A stretch of 64,000 nt of DNA from Geomicrobium sp. JCM 19039 (GCF_000698145.1 NZ_BAXB01000004.1:124001-188000); one strand, 5' to 3'. Shown: positions 49,834 to 59,621, numbered from the stretch's first letter. Numbers and translations: made by a program. Notes: generated from the letters alone by a model not told the origin.

Positions 49834-50601
49834 ATGCATGCCGATGAGCGCAAAAGACAAATTATTAGTCTGACAAACAATAAGGAAAAGGTAGAAATTG
49901 AGGACCTAGCTCTGAAATTAAATGTTTCTGCCATGACAATTCGTAGAGACTTAACTGAATTAGAAAAACAAGGACAGCTTATAAGAGTGCACGGCGGAGC
50001 AGTTCCTGTTAAAGAGTTAGTGTCAGAGGTTCCTTACATGAACAAAGCATCAAAACATTTAGAGGAGAAGAGTCAAATCGCTTCTCTGGCTGTGCAATAT
50101 ATTCCTGATCACGCTCGTATTATCATGGATTCCGGTACAACGACTCTAGAGATTATTCGACGAATTAAGCACAGAGGGGATTTAACCGTCATTACAAATG
50201 ATATTACATCAGCGATGGAATGTATGAATGAGCCACTAGAAGTCATTTTAACTGGTGGGGTGTTACAGCAAGGAGTAGGTGCATGCACGGGTCCGGCTGC
50301 CGAGAGGTTTCTAGAAGATGTACATGCAGACATCTTCTTCTTAGGTGCCCATGCGGTACATCCTAAAGCAGGAATTACTGCCCCTACTTTGGAGAAGGCA
50401 AGTATTAAAAAGAAAATGATTAATGCTGCGGAGTTAACGATTCTAGTAGCAGATTCAACTAAATTTGATCAAAAATCATTTGCTAGTGTATGTCCTCTCA
50501 ATATCATCAGTCAAGCGATTACGGATAAACAGCTATCGGAAATGAAGGTGGATGAATATTCCAAGAGAATGAATATGGAGGTAGCGTCGGAGGAGATCTG
50601 A
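49834..50601 (+). CDS. DeoR-family transcriptional regulator
   Basis: 255-residue DeoR repressor: N-terminal helix-turn-helix (LALKLNVSAMTIRRDLTELE, RVHGGA) and C-terminal sugar-phosphate-sensing DeoRC domain (DSGTTTLEIIRR, ILTGGVLQQGVGACTGPAAE). First gene of the operon, so it probably represses its own transport and catabolic genes and responds to a phosphorylated intermediate. Confidence 0.93.
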   Translation: MHADERKRQIISLTNNKEKVEIEDLALKLNVSAMTIRRDLTELEKQGQLIRVHGGAVPVKELVSEVPYMNKASKHLEEKSQIASLAVQYIPDHARIIMDSGTTTLEIIRRIKHRGDLTVITNDITSAMECMNEPLEVILTGGVLQQGVGACTGPAAERFLEDVHADIFFLGAHAVHPKAGITAPTLEKASIKKKMINAAELTILVADSTKFDQKSFASVCPLNIISQAITDKQLSEMKVDEYSKRMNMEVASEEI

Positions 50602-50602
50602 T

Positions 50603-51910
50603 ATGGAGCTAGTAGTTATTGCTGACGATTTAACAGGGGCAAACGCGTGTGGGGCATTGTTTGCAGAGAATGGATTTACGGTGGAAACGAAATTCCACTG
50701 GTCTGAGCATAGTCGAAATTCTAGTGTTGACGTAACGATGGTTGATACAAACAGTCGACAGAGTTCGCCTGTTGTTGCTAGAAGTAAATTACAAGAAATA
50801 ATTCGCACATACCGAGCAAATGAGATCTCCTACTTCGCTAATCGTATTGACAGTACAATGCGTGGAAATGTGGGCGCCGAAGCAGCGGAGTGGCTAAAAC
50901 AGTTTGGAGAGCAGTCAATTGTTGTCATCGTTCCAAGCTTTCCCGACTCGGGTAGGACAGTTCGGGATGGATTACTGTATGTGCATGGTCAATTAATGCA
51001 TCAAACAAGCGTAGGTGATGACCCAACAACGCCGATTAAAGATTCAAGCATTTCATCAATTATCCACGCTCAAACAGTTGAGGCGACAGCCCATGTCCAG
51101 TTAGAAGAAGTTGAAAAAGGGGCTGAAAGTCTCGCAAATCAGTTTCAAAAATTGCCAGAGAAAGAGCAGAGAATTGTTATTATTGACGCGGTTACAAATG
51201 AACACATTACAATCATAGCTAAAGCAATGACATTGTGTGAACTACCCATGTATCCCTTCGATCCTGGCCCATTAACGTACCATTTCATGAAATCAAAGTT
51301 GCTAGTGAAAACTGGAAAACCTTCAAAACAAATGGTGTGTATAGGCAGTGCAAATCAGTTAATTGAAGCCCAAATGAACAAATTTTGTAACGATCGAAAA
51401 CTAGAGCCTATTGTTGTAAACCCGAAGTGGTTTTTGGAACCGTATGAACACGAGTGTATATCAAAACAAGCTGAACGCATCCATCACTTGTTAGTAACTC
51501 AAGATATTGTTGTTACTACAACGATTGTACCAGGTGAACAACGACTATCACTACAAGAGTATGCTAAACAGCACCAGCAAAGTGTTGAACATATTTCTAA
51601 AATAATTACAAATGGGTTTGCCATGTTTGTATCCAATCTATTGAGTAAAAACCCTTCGATACGAGGTTGTTTTACAAGTGGTGGAGACTTTACTGCAGCA
51701 CTATGCAAAATATCAGGTGCGGATGGGTTGAGACTGCAACAACAAATCGCTCCTCTCACTGCCCTTGCACTGCTTACTGGTGGAGATTTAGATGGACTAA
51801 GAGTCATTACTAAGGGTGGTTCAGTAGGGGAGTTAGACGTTATCGATACTTGTGTAAGAAGACTCGAAATTGAAGCGAATAAAGAAAAGGATATGGAGGT
51901 TATCGAATGA
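50603..51910 (+). CDS. Four-carbon acid sugar kinase (DUF1537 family)
   Basis: DUF1537 kinases phosphorylate four-carbon acid sugars (D-threonate, L-threonate, erythronate). N-terminal substrate domain with VIADDLTGANACGALFAENG and FANRIDSTMRGNVGAE; C-terminal nucleotide domain with FTSGGDFTAALCKISGADGL and LTGGDLDGLRVITKGGSVG. 435 residues. Starts two bases after the regulator stop and overlaps the next gene. With PdxA2-type genes, the DtnK (D-threonate kinase) role is the best guess. Confidence 0.9.
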   Translation: MELVVIADDLTGANACGALFAENGFTVETKFHWSEHSRNSSVDVTMVDTNSRQSSPVVARSKLQEIIRTYRANEISYFANRIDSTMRGNVGAEAAEWLKQFGEQSIVVIVPSFPDSGRTVRDGLLYVHGQLMHQTSVGDDPTTPIKDSSISSIIHAQTVEATAHVQLEEVEKGAESLANQFQKLPEKEQRIVIIDAVTNEHITIIAKAMTLCELPMYPFDPGPLTYHFMKSKLLVKTGKPSKQMVCIGSANQLIEAQMNKFCNDRKLEPIVVNPKWFLEPYEHECISKQAERIHHLLVTQDIVVTTTIVPGEQRLSLQEYAKQHQQSVEHISKIITNGFAMFVSNLLSKNPSIRGCFTSGGDFTAALCKISGADGLRLQQQIAPLTALALLTGGDLDGLRVITKGGSVGELDVIDTCVRRLEIEANKEKDMEVIE

Positions 51911-52914
51911 ATTTACCAATTATTGTGATACCTATGGGTGATGCAGCGGGTATAGGTCCCGAAATAACGGCTAAAGCCGTGAAGAGTCCCGAAGTACAAA
52001 CAGTATGTAGACCAGTAGTTGTCGGACATCGTCAAGTGATGGAACAAGCCATCAAACAAACGAATGTAAACCTCAACATTCACCAGATTGAAACAATCGA
52101 AGATGGAAAGTTTGAAGATCAATACTTAAATATTATCCATATTGAAAATTTGGATTTCTCAACGTTGGTCCAGGGAGAAGTACAAGCACAATGTGGGCAG
52201 GCTGCCTATGAATACATCGAAAAATCTGTACGACTAACAAAAGAAGGTAAAGCAGCAGCTCTAGCAACAACCCCGATTAACAAAGAATCTTTAAAAGCAG
52301 CAGGCGTCCCTTATATCGGCCATACTGAAATGCTCGGGGCAATGGCGGATATTGACGATCCACTAACGATGTTTGAAGTCCTGTCATTAAGAATTTTCTT
52401 TTTAACCCGACATGTATCGTTGAAAGAATCGATTGAACAGATGACGAGTGATCGGGTATTTGATTACTTGAAGAGATGTGACGAGGCGATGCAACATTTA
52501 GGGATTCAAGAACGCAAGCTTGCTGTAGCAGGACTCAACCCACATAGTGGTGAAAATGGATTGTTTGGTGATGAAGAAGTTGTTGAAATAGGCCCTGGGA
52601 TTGAACGAGCAAGAAATTATGGGTTAGATGTTTCTGGTCCAGTACCTGCAGACTCAGTCTTTCATCAAGCATTGCATGGAAAGTATGATGCCGTTCTATC
52701 TCTTTACCACGATCAAGGACATATTGCTGCCAAAATGACTGATTTTGAACGAACGGTTTCAATTACAAATGGTCTCCCTTTTCTTAGAACCTCTGTCGAT
52801 CATGGAACAGCGTTTGATATTGCAGGGACAGGAGTCGCAAGTGAAGTAAGTATGGTCGAGTGTTTAAAGGTAGCTGCTCAATATGCTCCGTACTTTAAAC
52901 ATGCAAATGTATAA
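51907..52914 (+). CDS. pdxA2: PdxA2-type 4-phospho-acid-sugar dehydrogenase, copy 1
   Basis: Member of the PdxA family; PdxA2 enzymes oxidise and decarboxylate 4-phospho-D-threonate to dihydroxyacetone phosphate. Motifs: MGDAAGIGPEI, substrate-binding IGHTEML, metal-binding His in HVSLKES, NPHSGENG and YHDQGHIAAK, and DHGTAFDIAGTGVA. 335 residues. The genome context (kinase just before, TTT transporter after) favours catabolism over vitamin B6 synthesis. Confidence 0.9.
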   Translation: MNLPIIVIPMGDAAGIGPEITAKAVKSPEVQTVCRPVVVGHRQVMEQAIKQTNVNLNIHQIETIEDGKFEDQYLNIIHIENLDFSTLVQGEVQAQCGQAAYEYIEKSVRLTKEGKAAALATTPINKESLKAAGVPYIGHTEMLGAMADIDDPLTMFEVLSLRIFFLTRHVSLKESIEQMTSDRVFDYLKRCDEAMQHLGIQERKLAVAGLNPHSGENGLFGDEEVVEIGPGIERARNYGLDVSGPVPADSVFHQALHGKYDAVLSLYHDQGHIAAKMTDFERTVSITNGLPFLRTSVDHGTAFDIAGTGVASEVSMVECLKVAAQYAPYFKHANV

Positions 52915-52936
52915 CGATAAGGAGATGATCAACGAG

Positions 52937-53917
52937 ATGAATGAACGAATAGGGATTACGCTAGGCGATGCTGCAGGTATAGGCCCAGAGTTAGTTGTCA
53001 AAGCATTTCAACATAAAGGAATCCGAGAAAAAGCGACATGGATTGTTGCAGGTGACCGTGCCGTTTTAGAACGAGCAGAGGCAATTACAGGTAAGCATCT
53101 TAATGTGACTTTTATCCAAGATATTCACGATGCCAAAACGAAAGCAGGCACGATCTACTTCATTGAGATGGCTCCTTTAGATGCCGGGTCATACAAATTA
53201 GGGGAATTGTCACCTGATGCAGGCGATGCGGCCGGGGAATGCCTAAAGTACCTCATCCGCATTGCTAAGGAGGGGTTCATTTCAAGCATTATGTATGCGC
53301 CATTAAATAAAGAAGCGTTACATCGAGGTGGTCACGAATTTAAAGATGAGCTACACTTCTTTGCGACATTATTTGGCGTAACAAGTGGATTTAGTGAAAT
53401 TAATAAAATGGACGATCTATGGGTCACGCGAGTAACATCGCATGTTTCTTTAAAAGAAGTATCAGACCTTGTAACAAAAGAAAAAGTGGCATGGACGATA
53501 CGTTTTGCAAATGAAACATTGGAAAAGGCAGGGTATACAAACCCTAAGATTGCAGTTGCTGCATTAAATCCTCATGCTGGCGATGGCGGCATGCTAGGTC
53601 AAGAGGAGATTGAAGTCATACAACCTGAAGTGGATCGGGCAAAAAGCGAAGGATTAAATGTCAGAGGCGCCTATCCAGCGGACACCCTTTTCGTGCGAAG
53701 GAGAAAAGACCCGTTTGATTGCCTCGTAGCGATGTATCATGATCAAGCACAAACAGGAATGAAGCTTCTCGGGTTTAATAAAGGAGTAACAATAAGTGTT
53801 GGGTTGCCTGTTCCTTTAACGACACCAGCTCATGGAACGGCATTTGATATCGCTGGAAAAGGTGAGGCGGATGAAGGCGCTACAATTGAAGCGTTAAAGA
53901 TGGCTGTTCAGCTATAG
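52937..53917 (+). CDS. PdxA-like dehydrogenase, divergent copy 2
   Basis: Second PdxA-family protein, 326 residues. Start motif LGDAAGIGPELVVKAF, metal-site motifs HVSLKEV, NPHAGDGG and YHDQAQTGMK, and AHGTAFDIAGKGEA are intact, but the usual GHTE substrate-binding motif is replaced by a segment reading FKDELHFFATLFGV. This points to a different substrate or stereoisomer. ATG 52937 aligns with the family; an ATG at 52925 is too close to aaggag. Confidence 0.88.
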   Translation: MNERIGITLGDAAGIGPELVVKAFQHKGIREKATWIVAGDRAVLERAEAITGKHLNVTFIQDIHDAKTKAGTIYFIEMAPLDAGSYKLGELSPDAGDAAGECLKYLIRIAKEGFISSIMYAPLNKEALHRGGHEFKDELHFFATLFGVTSGFSEINKMDDLWVTRVTSHVSLKEVSDLVTKEKVAWTIRFANETLEKAGYTNPKIAVAALNPHAGDGGMLGQEEIEVIQPEVDRAKSEGLNVRGAYPADTLFVRRRKDPFDCLVAMYHDQAQTGMKLLGFNKGVTISVGLPVPLTTPAHGTAFDIAGKGEADEGATIEALKMAVQL

Positions 53918-53932
53918 TTAGGGGGGCTTTCC

Positions 53933-54922
53933 GTGTCAGAAAAAGGTAAAAAATTCTTTTTACTCGTATCAGTATTTTCCATTATATTGATCGCCAGTGC
54001 TTTTGTGCATGAAACGGTGACCCCTGATGCAAGTGATCGAGATATTGAGAACTATCCGAATCGTGACATTGATGTGTACGTCGGTCACGGTCCAGGTGGG
54101 GGCACCGACATATTTACGAGAACGATAACAAATGAGATGAGCGAACTGATGGGTGTGAACTTCAATATTATTAACCAAGAAGGTGGCTCAGGTGTTATTG
54201 CTAAACAAAGTGCTGCGAACCAACCTGCAGACGGATACACACTCATTGGGATGTCTGCCTTTGCTGTAACGACTGCTGCAGGTATTAACCAAAATGATTT
54301 GTCAACCTTGAAGCCAATTGGAAGAGTGGAAAGTGACATCTATTCATTGCAAGTGAGAGAGGGTACATTTGGGACTATTGAAGAGTTGGTTGACTATGCC
54401 GATGAAAACCCTGGAGAACTTCAATTTGCATCTGTTGGGACAATGGGAATGGATGAAGTAAACGCCAGGCGTTTTATGGAGGCAGCGGACATTGAAATGA
54501 CTTATGTTCCAATGGATGGGGCAGGGTCCATGCATTCCAATCTACTTGGTGGGCATGTGGATGTCATTTTAGAAGAACTAGGACCTGCGTACTCTTATAT
54601 TGAGAGTGAACAAGTAAAGCCACTAATTATCTTTGCTGATGAGCGAGTCGAGGAGTTCTCAGAAATACCAACGACAGTTGAATATGGATGGAACCTAACT
54701 GATGGGATTGAACGTGGATTAATGATCCATCGAGATACCCCGGAGGAAATTGTTACTTATCTTGAAGAGGTCTTATATGAAGCGCAGAAAACAAGGACTT
54801 TTGAACAATATAAAGAAAACGCTTTCTTGAATTTTCGAGAAGGATGGCTTAATAGTGAACAGTATGAACAGAAGCTCATACAAGATATGGAGCTCTACGA
54901 AAGAATACTTGAAGACTTGTAA
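53933..54922 (+). CDS. Tripartite tricarboxylate transporter substrate-binding protein (TctC family)
   Basis: Extracellular binding protein with an N-terminal signal or anchor (FLLVSVFSIILIASAFVHE; no lipobox Cys), and the TctC motifs VGHGPGGGTDIFTRTITNEM, NQEGGSGVIAKQSAANQPAD and GEQV-like loops. 329 residues. Start GTG 53933 follows aggggggc. Binds the carboxylate to be imported. Confidence 0.9.
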   Translation: MSEKGKKFFLLVSVFSIILIASAFVHETVTPDASDRDIENYPNRDIDVYVGHGPGGGTDIFTRTITNEMSELMGVNFNIINQEGGSGVIAKQSAANQPADGYTLIGMSAFAVTTAAGINQNDLSTLKPIGRVESDIYSLQVREGTFGTIEELVDYADENPGELQFASVGTMGMDEVNARRFMEAADIEMTYVPMDGAGSMHSNLLGGHVDVILEELGPAYSYIESEQVKPLIIFADERVEEFSEIPTTVEYGWNLTDGIERGLMIHRDTPEEIVTYLEEVLYEAQKTRTFEQYKENAFLNFREGWLNSEQYEQKLIQDMELYERILEDL

Positions 54923-54937
54923 ATGGAGGGATGCATT

Positions 54938-55429
54938 GTGAAATATAACGGCATTTTATCAATCATAGTCATTTCTTTGTCGATATTTTTTCTTGTGATG
55001 ACCTTCAACCTTCCGGATACAGAATCTGCTGGAACAATTAATGCTAGTGTATGGCCAATGATGATTCTTTTCGTCATGCTATTAATGGGTATATTACTAG
55101 CTTTAAGGACGTATCGAGAAAGAGCGAAGGGGCATATCAAAGAACCTAAAGAGTCTGAATCTAAACCAGAAAACCCCCAATATCACTGGCTTGTGATGGC
55201 AGTTCTTGCAGGGTACACACTTGCGATGCCGCTCATCGGTTTTTTGGTGGCAACTCCGCTATTTATCGTTTTACTGGCACTTGTGCTTGGAATGACAAAG
55301 ATACGATCTTTGTTACTTACCTCATTTATTAGTCACGGTGCTGCTGTACTTTTGTTTTTATACGGGTTTAATATTCCGCTTCCTAGAGGAATTGGTTTTT
55401 TCAGGTCATTTAGTTTCTTAATCTATTAA
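54938..55429 (+). CDS. TctB family small membrane subunit
   Basis: About 163 residues with four membrane segments (ILSIIVISLSIFFLVMTFNL; WPMMILFVMLLMGILLALR; MPLIGFLVATPLFIVLLALV; GAAVLLFLYGFNIPLPRG). GTG 54938 follows ggaggg at proper spacing; the in-frame ATG 54923 lies inside the previous stop region and lacks a site. Confidence 0.88.
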   Translation: MKYNGILSIIVISLSIFFLVMTFNLPDTESAGTINASVWPMMILFVMLLMGILLALRTYRERAKGHIKEPKESESKPENPQYHWLVMAVLAGYTLAMPLIGFLVATPLFIVLLALVLGMTKIRSLLLTSFISHGAAVLLFLYGFNIPLPRGIGFFRSFSFLIY

Positions 55430-55463
55430 GTACGTATGCACGGGCCATAGAAAGGAGTCAGCA

Positions 55464-56963
55464 ATGCTAGAAGGTTTAATGCTTGGCTTACAATCAATAG
55501 TTGAACCCCAGCATTTTCTCGTGTTACTCATTGGGGTATTCGTTGGGTTTATCGGTGGAGCTTTGCCTGGTGTAAGCGGAACAATGTTAATTATAATCGT
55601 TTTGCCGATTACATATGGGATGGAGCCCATCTCGGCTTTTATCCTTTTAACAACAATTTATGTGGCATGTGTATTCTCTGGTATGATTACAGCGATTTTG
55701 TTCCGAACTCCTGGAACGCCTGAGTCAGTAGCTACAGTATTTGATGGGTATCCAATGACCCAACAAGGTAAAGCAGGACAGGCTCTAGGTATTGCTGTAC
55801 TCAGTTCTGCAACAGGTGGGATGGTAGGTGCGATATTTCTTATATTTTTAGCTCCGGTGCTAGCAACATTCGCTTTGCAATTTTCAGCTCCCGAATATTT
55901 TGCCTTAGCTATATTAGGACTTACGGTTGTAGCAACGCTAAGCGGAGGGGATTTAATACGTGGTGTTATTGGCGTAACAATTGGGCTATTTATAGCAACA
56001 ATCGGGATGGACCCTTTATCTGGAATTCCAAGATTCACTTTTGAAAGCGCTCCCTTATTGAGCGGTGTAGATTTCATTCCAATACTTGCTGGTTTGTTTG
56101 CCGTTTCTGAGGTGTTACGCCGAAGCCGAGATGATCATTCAATTAAGGATACTTTCCAAAAATTTAAAACGAAAATCTTTGATTTTCCCATTATCAAAAA
56201 AATACTAACAACCCTCACTCGTTCATCTTTGTTAGGGTCAGCAATAGGAGTATTGCCAGGTGTAGGGGCGACAACAGCAGCGATGCTGAGTTACAGTGAG
56301 GCGGTTCGTTGGTCGAAACACCCTGAAAAATTTGGCAAAGGAGCACCAGAAGGAATTGCTGCTCCAGAATCTGCAAACAATAGTGCGGCGGTAAGTGCAA
56401 TGGTTCCATTGTTGTCATTAGGTCTGCCTGGAGGAGCTACAACAGCCGTAATACTCGGGGCATTCGTCATGCATGGACTGCAACCTGGACCGATGTTGTT
56501 TACAAATGAGCCGCAACTCGTATACACAATCATCATTAGCATGTTAGTTATTAACCTCCTTATGATTATTTTTGCAAAACCATTTATTACGATCTTTTCA
56601 AAGATCATGAACATCCCTTATTCAGTAATGGGGCCAGTCATTCTATTATTGTGTGTTATTGGCACATTTGCAGTGAGAAATTCCATGTTTGATGTATGGA
56701 TTATGTTGTTGTTTGGTATTATTGGGTTTTATTTCGATCGAATTAAATTCCCACTTGCAACCATTATATTAGGCGTCGTACTAGGTCCAATCGCAGAGGA
56801 AGAGTTTAGAAGAGGGTTACTTATGGCTGGAGGGGACTTATCCATATTTATAAACAGACCTATAAGTGCAACTTTACTAGGGTTTGCCTTACTAGCCTTA
56901 ACCTTACCGCTCTTAAAAAAGGTGTTTTCTAAGAAGACTCAACCACCTCCAGTAAGCGGATAA
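55464..56963 (+). CDS. TctA family large membrane subunit
   Basis: 499 residues, about 12 membrane segments. TctA signatures: FVGFIGGALPGVSGTMLIII, ALLFRTPGTPESVATVFDGY-like stretch, IGVLPGVGATTAAMLSYSEA and SANNSAAVSAMVPLLSLGLP. This is the pore of the sodium-driven TTT importer. Last gene of the operon. Confidence 0.94.
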   Translation: MLEGLMLGLQSIVEPQHFLVLLIGVFVGFIGGALPGVSGTMLIIIVLPITYGMEPISAFILLTTIYVACVFSGMITAILFRTPGTPESVATVFDGYPMTQQGKAGQALGIAVLSSATGGMVGAIFLIFLAPVLATFALQFSAPEYFALAILGLTVVATLSGGDLIRGVIGVTIGLFIATIGMDPLSGIPRFTFESAPLLSGVDFIPILAGLFAVSEVLRRSRDDHSIKDTFQKFKTKIFDFPIIKKILTTLTRSSLLGSAIGVLPGVGATTAAMLSYSEAVRWSKHPEKFGKGAPEGIAAPESANNSAAVSAMVPLLSLGLPGGATTAVILGAFVMHGLQPGPMLFTNEPQLVYTIIISMLVINLLMIIFAKPFITIFSKIMNIPYSVMGPVILLLCVIGTFAVRNSMFDVWIMLLFGIIGFYFDRIKFPLATIILGVVLGPIAEEEFRRGLLMAGGDLSIFINRPISATLLGFALLALTLPLLKKVFSKKTQPPPVSG

Positions 56964-57023
56964 ATTATGATCGAGTATTAATAGAAAATATACACGCTAA
57001 TGATATGGAATAGATCTGATTAC

Positions 57024-57065
57024 AAAAATGAGAGCGCGGTAATTTTGCACCGCGTTCTCATTTTT
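57024..57065. terminator. Bidirectional terminator between tctA and cutC
   Basis: AAAAATGAGAGCGCGGT / ACCGCGTTCTCATTTTT with an 8-nt loop; A-run on one side and T-run on the other serve both converging genes. Confidence 0.92.
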
Positions 57066-57750
57066 ATAGGTAGTGTTTCATCATCTTCATTTTCTCGGGA
57101 TCAATGGGGAGGTGCATGTTTCCACCTTGTCTTACTCCGGTTCCGAGATGGTATTCTTCTGCACACAGTTCCCTGTGAAGGTTTGGGAGCTCTTCGGGTT
57201 TGATTCCGCTACCGACGAGGATGGTAGGGCCATTTAATTGTTTTGACTTGGCAATCAATTGTTGGAGTTGGGGGATGGCATCTTTTGCTTTATGCTCTCC
57301 TCCAGACGTGAGAATTCTAGAGATTTGGTTTTTGTATTTATTTAAAAGTACGTATCCTTCTTGTTGAGAGCGAAGGGAGTCAAAGGCACGGTGAAAGGTA
57401 ATATCAAATCCATCAGCCGTTTCCAACATTTTATTTAATAGGGCTTCATCGATTTGTCCATCTTCAGTCGTGCAGCCAAAGACGATACGGCGTCCGCCTA
57501 ATGAGCGGACCATGTCGATGTCTTCTCGTATGATGTCCCAATCGGTTTTCGTATACACAAATCCGTAGCTGTGTGGTCGAATCATTACTTGAACAGGAAT
57601 GGTGGCTGTCGTTAATACACGTGTCAGTGTCCCGTAGCTCGGCGTCAATCCTCCTTCAGCCATTGCGCTAACGAGCTCAACACGGTCTGCTCCCAACTGG
57701 GCGGCTTGTTTCGTATCTTGATGATTGAGTGTAATGACTTCAAATCGCAT
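57064..57750 (-). CDS. cutC: CutC family protein
   Basis: TIM-barrel protein named for copper homeostasis in E. coli, though its role is disputed. Family motifs QLGADRVELVSAMAEGGLTP, IPVQVMIRPHSYGFVYT, ITFHRAFDSL, RILTSGGEHKA and LVGSGIKPE are present. 228 residues, minus strand, converging on the acid-sugar operon. Confidence 0.92.
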   Translation of the reverse strand: MRFEVITLNHQDTKQAAQLGADRVELVSAMAEGGLTPSYGTLTRVLTTATIPVQVMIRPHSYGFVYTKTDWDIIREDIDMVRSLGGRRIVFGCTTEDGQIDEALLNKMLETADGFDITFHRAFDSLRSQQEGYVLLNKYKNQISRILTSGGEHKAKDAIPQLQQLIAKSKQLNGPTILVGSGIKPEELPNLHRELCAEEYHLGTGVRQGGNMHLPIDPEKMKMMKHYL

Positions 57751-57860
57751 TCAAGGTCCCCCTTTTCATGTCTACTTTATCAGAAACAGAGGAAAGGAAA
57801 ATCAAACTGCAATTTTGTTGTAATTTTCTGTTAAAATAAACAAAAAGAAGAGGTGAACGT

Positions 57861-57974
57861 ATGGAGATGTTCGGACTGCCGTTGGCAACTGCGTTATGGT
57901 TAGTCATACCAATGCCACTCACCATTGTGCTATCTGCGATTAGTTATTTTCTTTGGAAAAGGGGTGAAGCTTAA
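57861..57974 (+). CDS. Small symporter-associated membrane protein (37 residues)
   Basis: ATG 57861 follows aagaggtg; the stop TAA at 57972-57974 overlaps the symporter ATG (TAATG). The peptide has one membrane segment (WLVIPMPLTIVLSAISYFLW), the FGLP start and a WKRG end. Tiny proteins with this outline are found just upstream of sodium:solute symporters and annotated as symporter small accessory proteins. Translational coupling supports a shared function. Confidence 0.75.
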   Translation: MEMFGLPLATALWLVIPMPLTIVLSAISYFLWKRGEA

Positions 57975-59483
57975 TGGATGGTATTGAAATTCCTACACTG
58001 ATTACGTTTATGGTTTACCTTATTGGGATGGCGATCTGTGGCATCATCTTTTACCGCCTTACGTCCAACATGAGTGATTATGTTCTTGGAGGTCGTAGTT
58101 TAAATGGTTGGGTCGCTGCATTAAGTGCTGGGGCATCCGATATGAGTAGCTGGATTCTCATTGCATTACCCGGAACGATTTATTTGAATGGACTTAGTGA
58201 AATATGGTTGCCCATTGGATTGACGATCGGTGCCTATTTGAATTGGCAATTTCTAGCGAAACGACTTCGAAGATATACACATATTGCTGGTGACGCGATT
58301 ACACTTCCTGATTTCTTAGAGAACCGTTTTCGTGATCATACACGTATTCTCCGTATCGTCTCTGCGTTTTTCATTTTATTATTTTTTACTTTTTATACTT
58401 CATCAGGTTTAGTTGGAGGGGCGGTATTGTTCTCTGGAACATTTAATTGGGATTATGAAGTAGCGCTAATTATCGGCACGATTGCCATTGTTTCGTATAC
58501 ATTTCTCGGAGGTTTTTAGCGATTAGTTATACGGACTTCTTTCAAGGCACGCTCATGCTACTCGCACTTGTTATTGTGCCGATTGTAGCGGTTTATGAGA
58601 TTGGAAGTTGGGACGCGGCAGTCACTTCTGTCGCGGAGATTAATCCAGAGTATTTGGATGCTTTTGCCGGAACGTCGGTAATTGCGATCATTTCTTTGCT
58701 CGGCTGGGGGCTTGGTTACTTCGGTCAACCTCACATCATTACAAGGTTTATGGCGATTCGCTCGGAGCGTGATGTACCTACGGGCCGCCTCGTCGGAATG
58801 ACGTGGATGGTCATTTCCCTTTTTGGGGCAATCTTTGTTGGTGTTCTTGGTATTGCCTATTTTGATGGAATCGGGCCTGGAACACCTCTAGATAACCACG
58901 AGACTGTATTCATTATTTTTAGCCAAGTGCTTTTTAACCCTTGGGTTGCTGGATTTCTGCTTGCGGCAATTCTTTCGGCAATTATGAGTACGGTAGACTC
59001 GCAACTGCTAGTCTCTTCAAGTGCGCTTGCTGAAGATTTCTATAAAGGTTCATTCGCCCAAAAGCGTCTCAAAAAGAACTTGTTTGGATTGGTAGGTTTG
59101 GGGTTGTCCTCATTGCACTCGTGGCCATGGTACTCGGGTTCGACTCAGATAATACCGTGTTGGAACTTGTAGAGTATGCATGGGGAGGGTTTGGAGCTGC
59201 ATTCGGACCCGTGATGCTGTTTTGTTTATTTTGGAAGCGGATGACGGTATGGGGAGCGGTAGCGGGTATTACAACCGGTGGGCTCACAGTAATCATTTGG
59301 TCACAGTTCCAAGGGGGTCTGTTTGATTTGTATGAACTTGTACCTGGGTTTCTGCTTGGTAGTTTGGCCATTGTCATCGTTAGCTTGCTAGGCAAGAAAC
59401 CATCCCAAGAAATTATTGATGAATTTGCGTTTGTTGAAGAGGCAGAATATGATGAAACGAAACGAGTGTATTATAGACGTTAG
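57974..59483 (+). CDS. Sodium:solute symporter, PutP-like (two frame breaks)
   Basis: SSS-family transporter with about 13 membrane segments. Segments SDYVLGGRSLNGWVAALSAG, ASDMSSWILIALPGTIYLNG, and GWGLGYFGQPHIITRFMAIR are typical of PutP/OpuE proline carriers. Breaks: 58513-58517 (five T; one more restores FLGGFLAISYTDFFQGTLM) and 59083-59085 (tgtttgg; one T restores LFWIGRFGVVLIALVAM). Repaired length is 503 residues. Proline or a related osmolyte is the likely substrate; exact specificity is not decidable. Confidence 0.88.
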
Positions 59484-59621
59484 AATGGTGAAGCTATACG
59501 AGGAATAATGAGCGTTTGATCACATACATTGCAAAAGATGGCAGGAAACGAATTTCCAGATAAAGTAGATTCTGAACACGTTTTCGTATAGAATCAAGTT
59601 GATAATGCTCAGACGAGGCAG

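Noticed and set aside
57000-57203. 67-residue open frame opposite cutC
   Set aside because: Overlaps the bidirectional terminator and lies antisense to the well-supported cutC.
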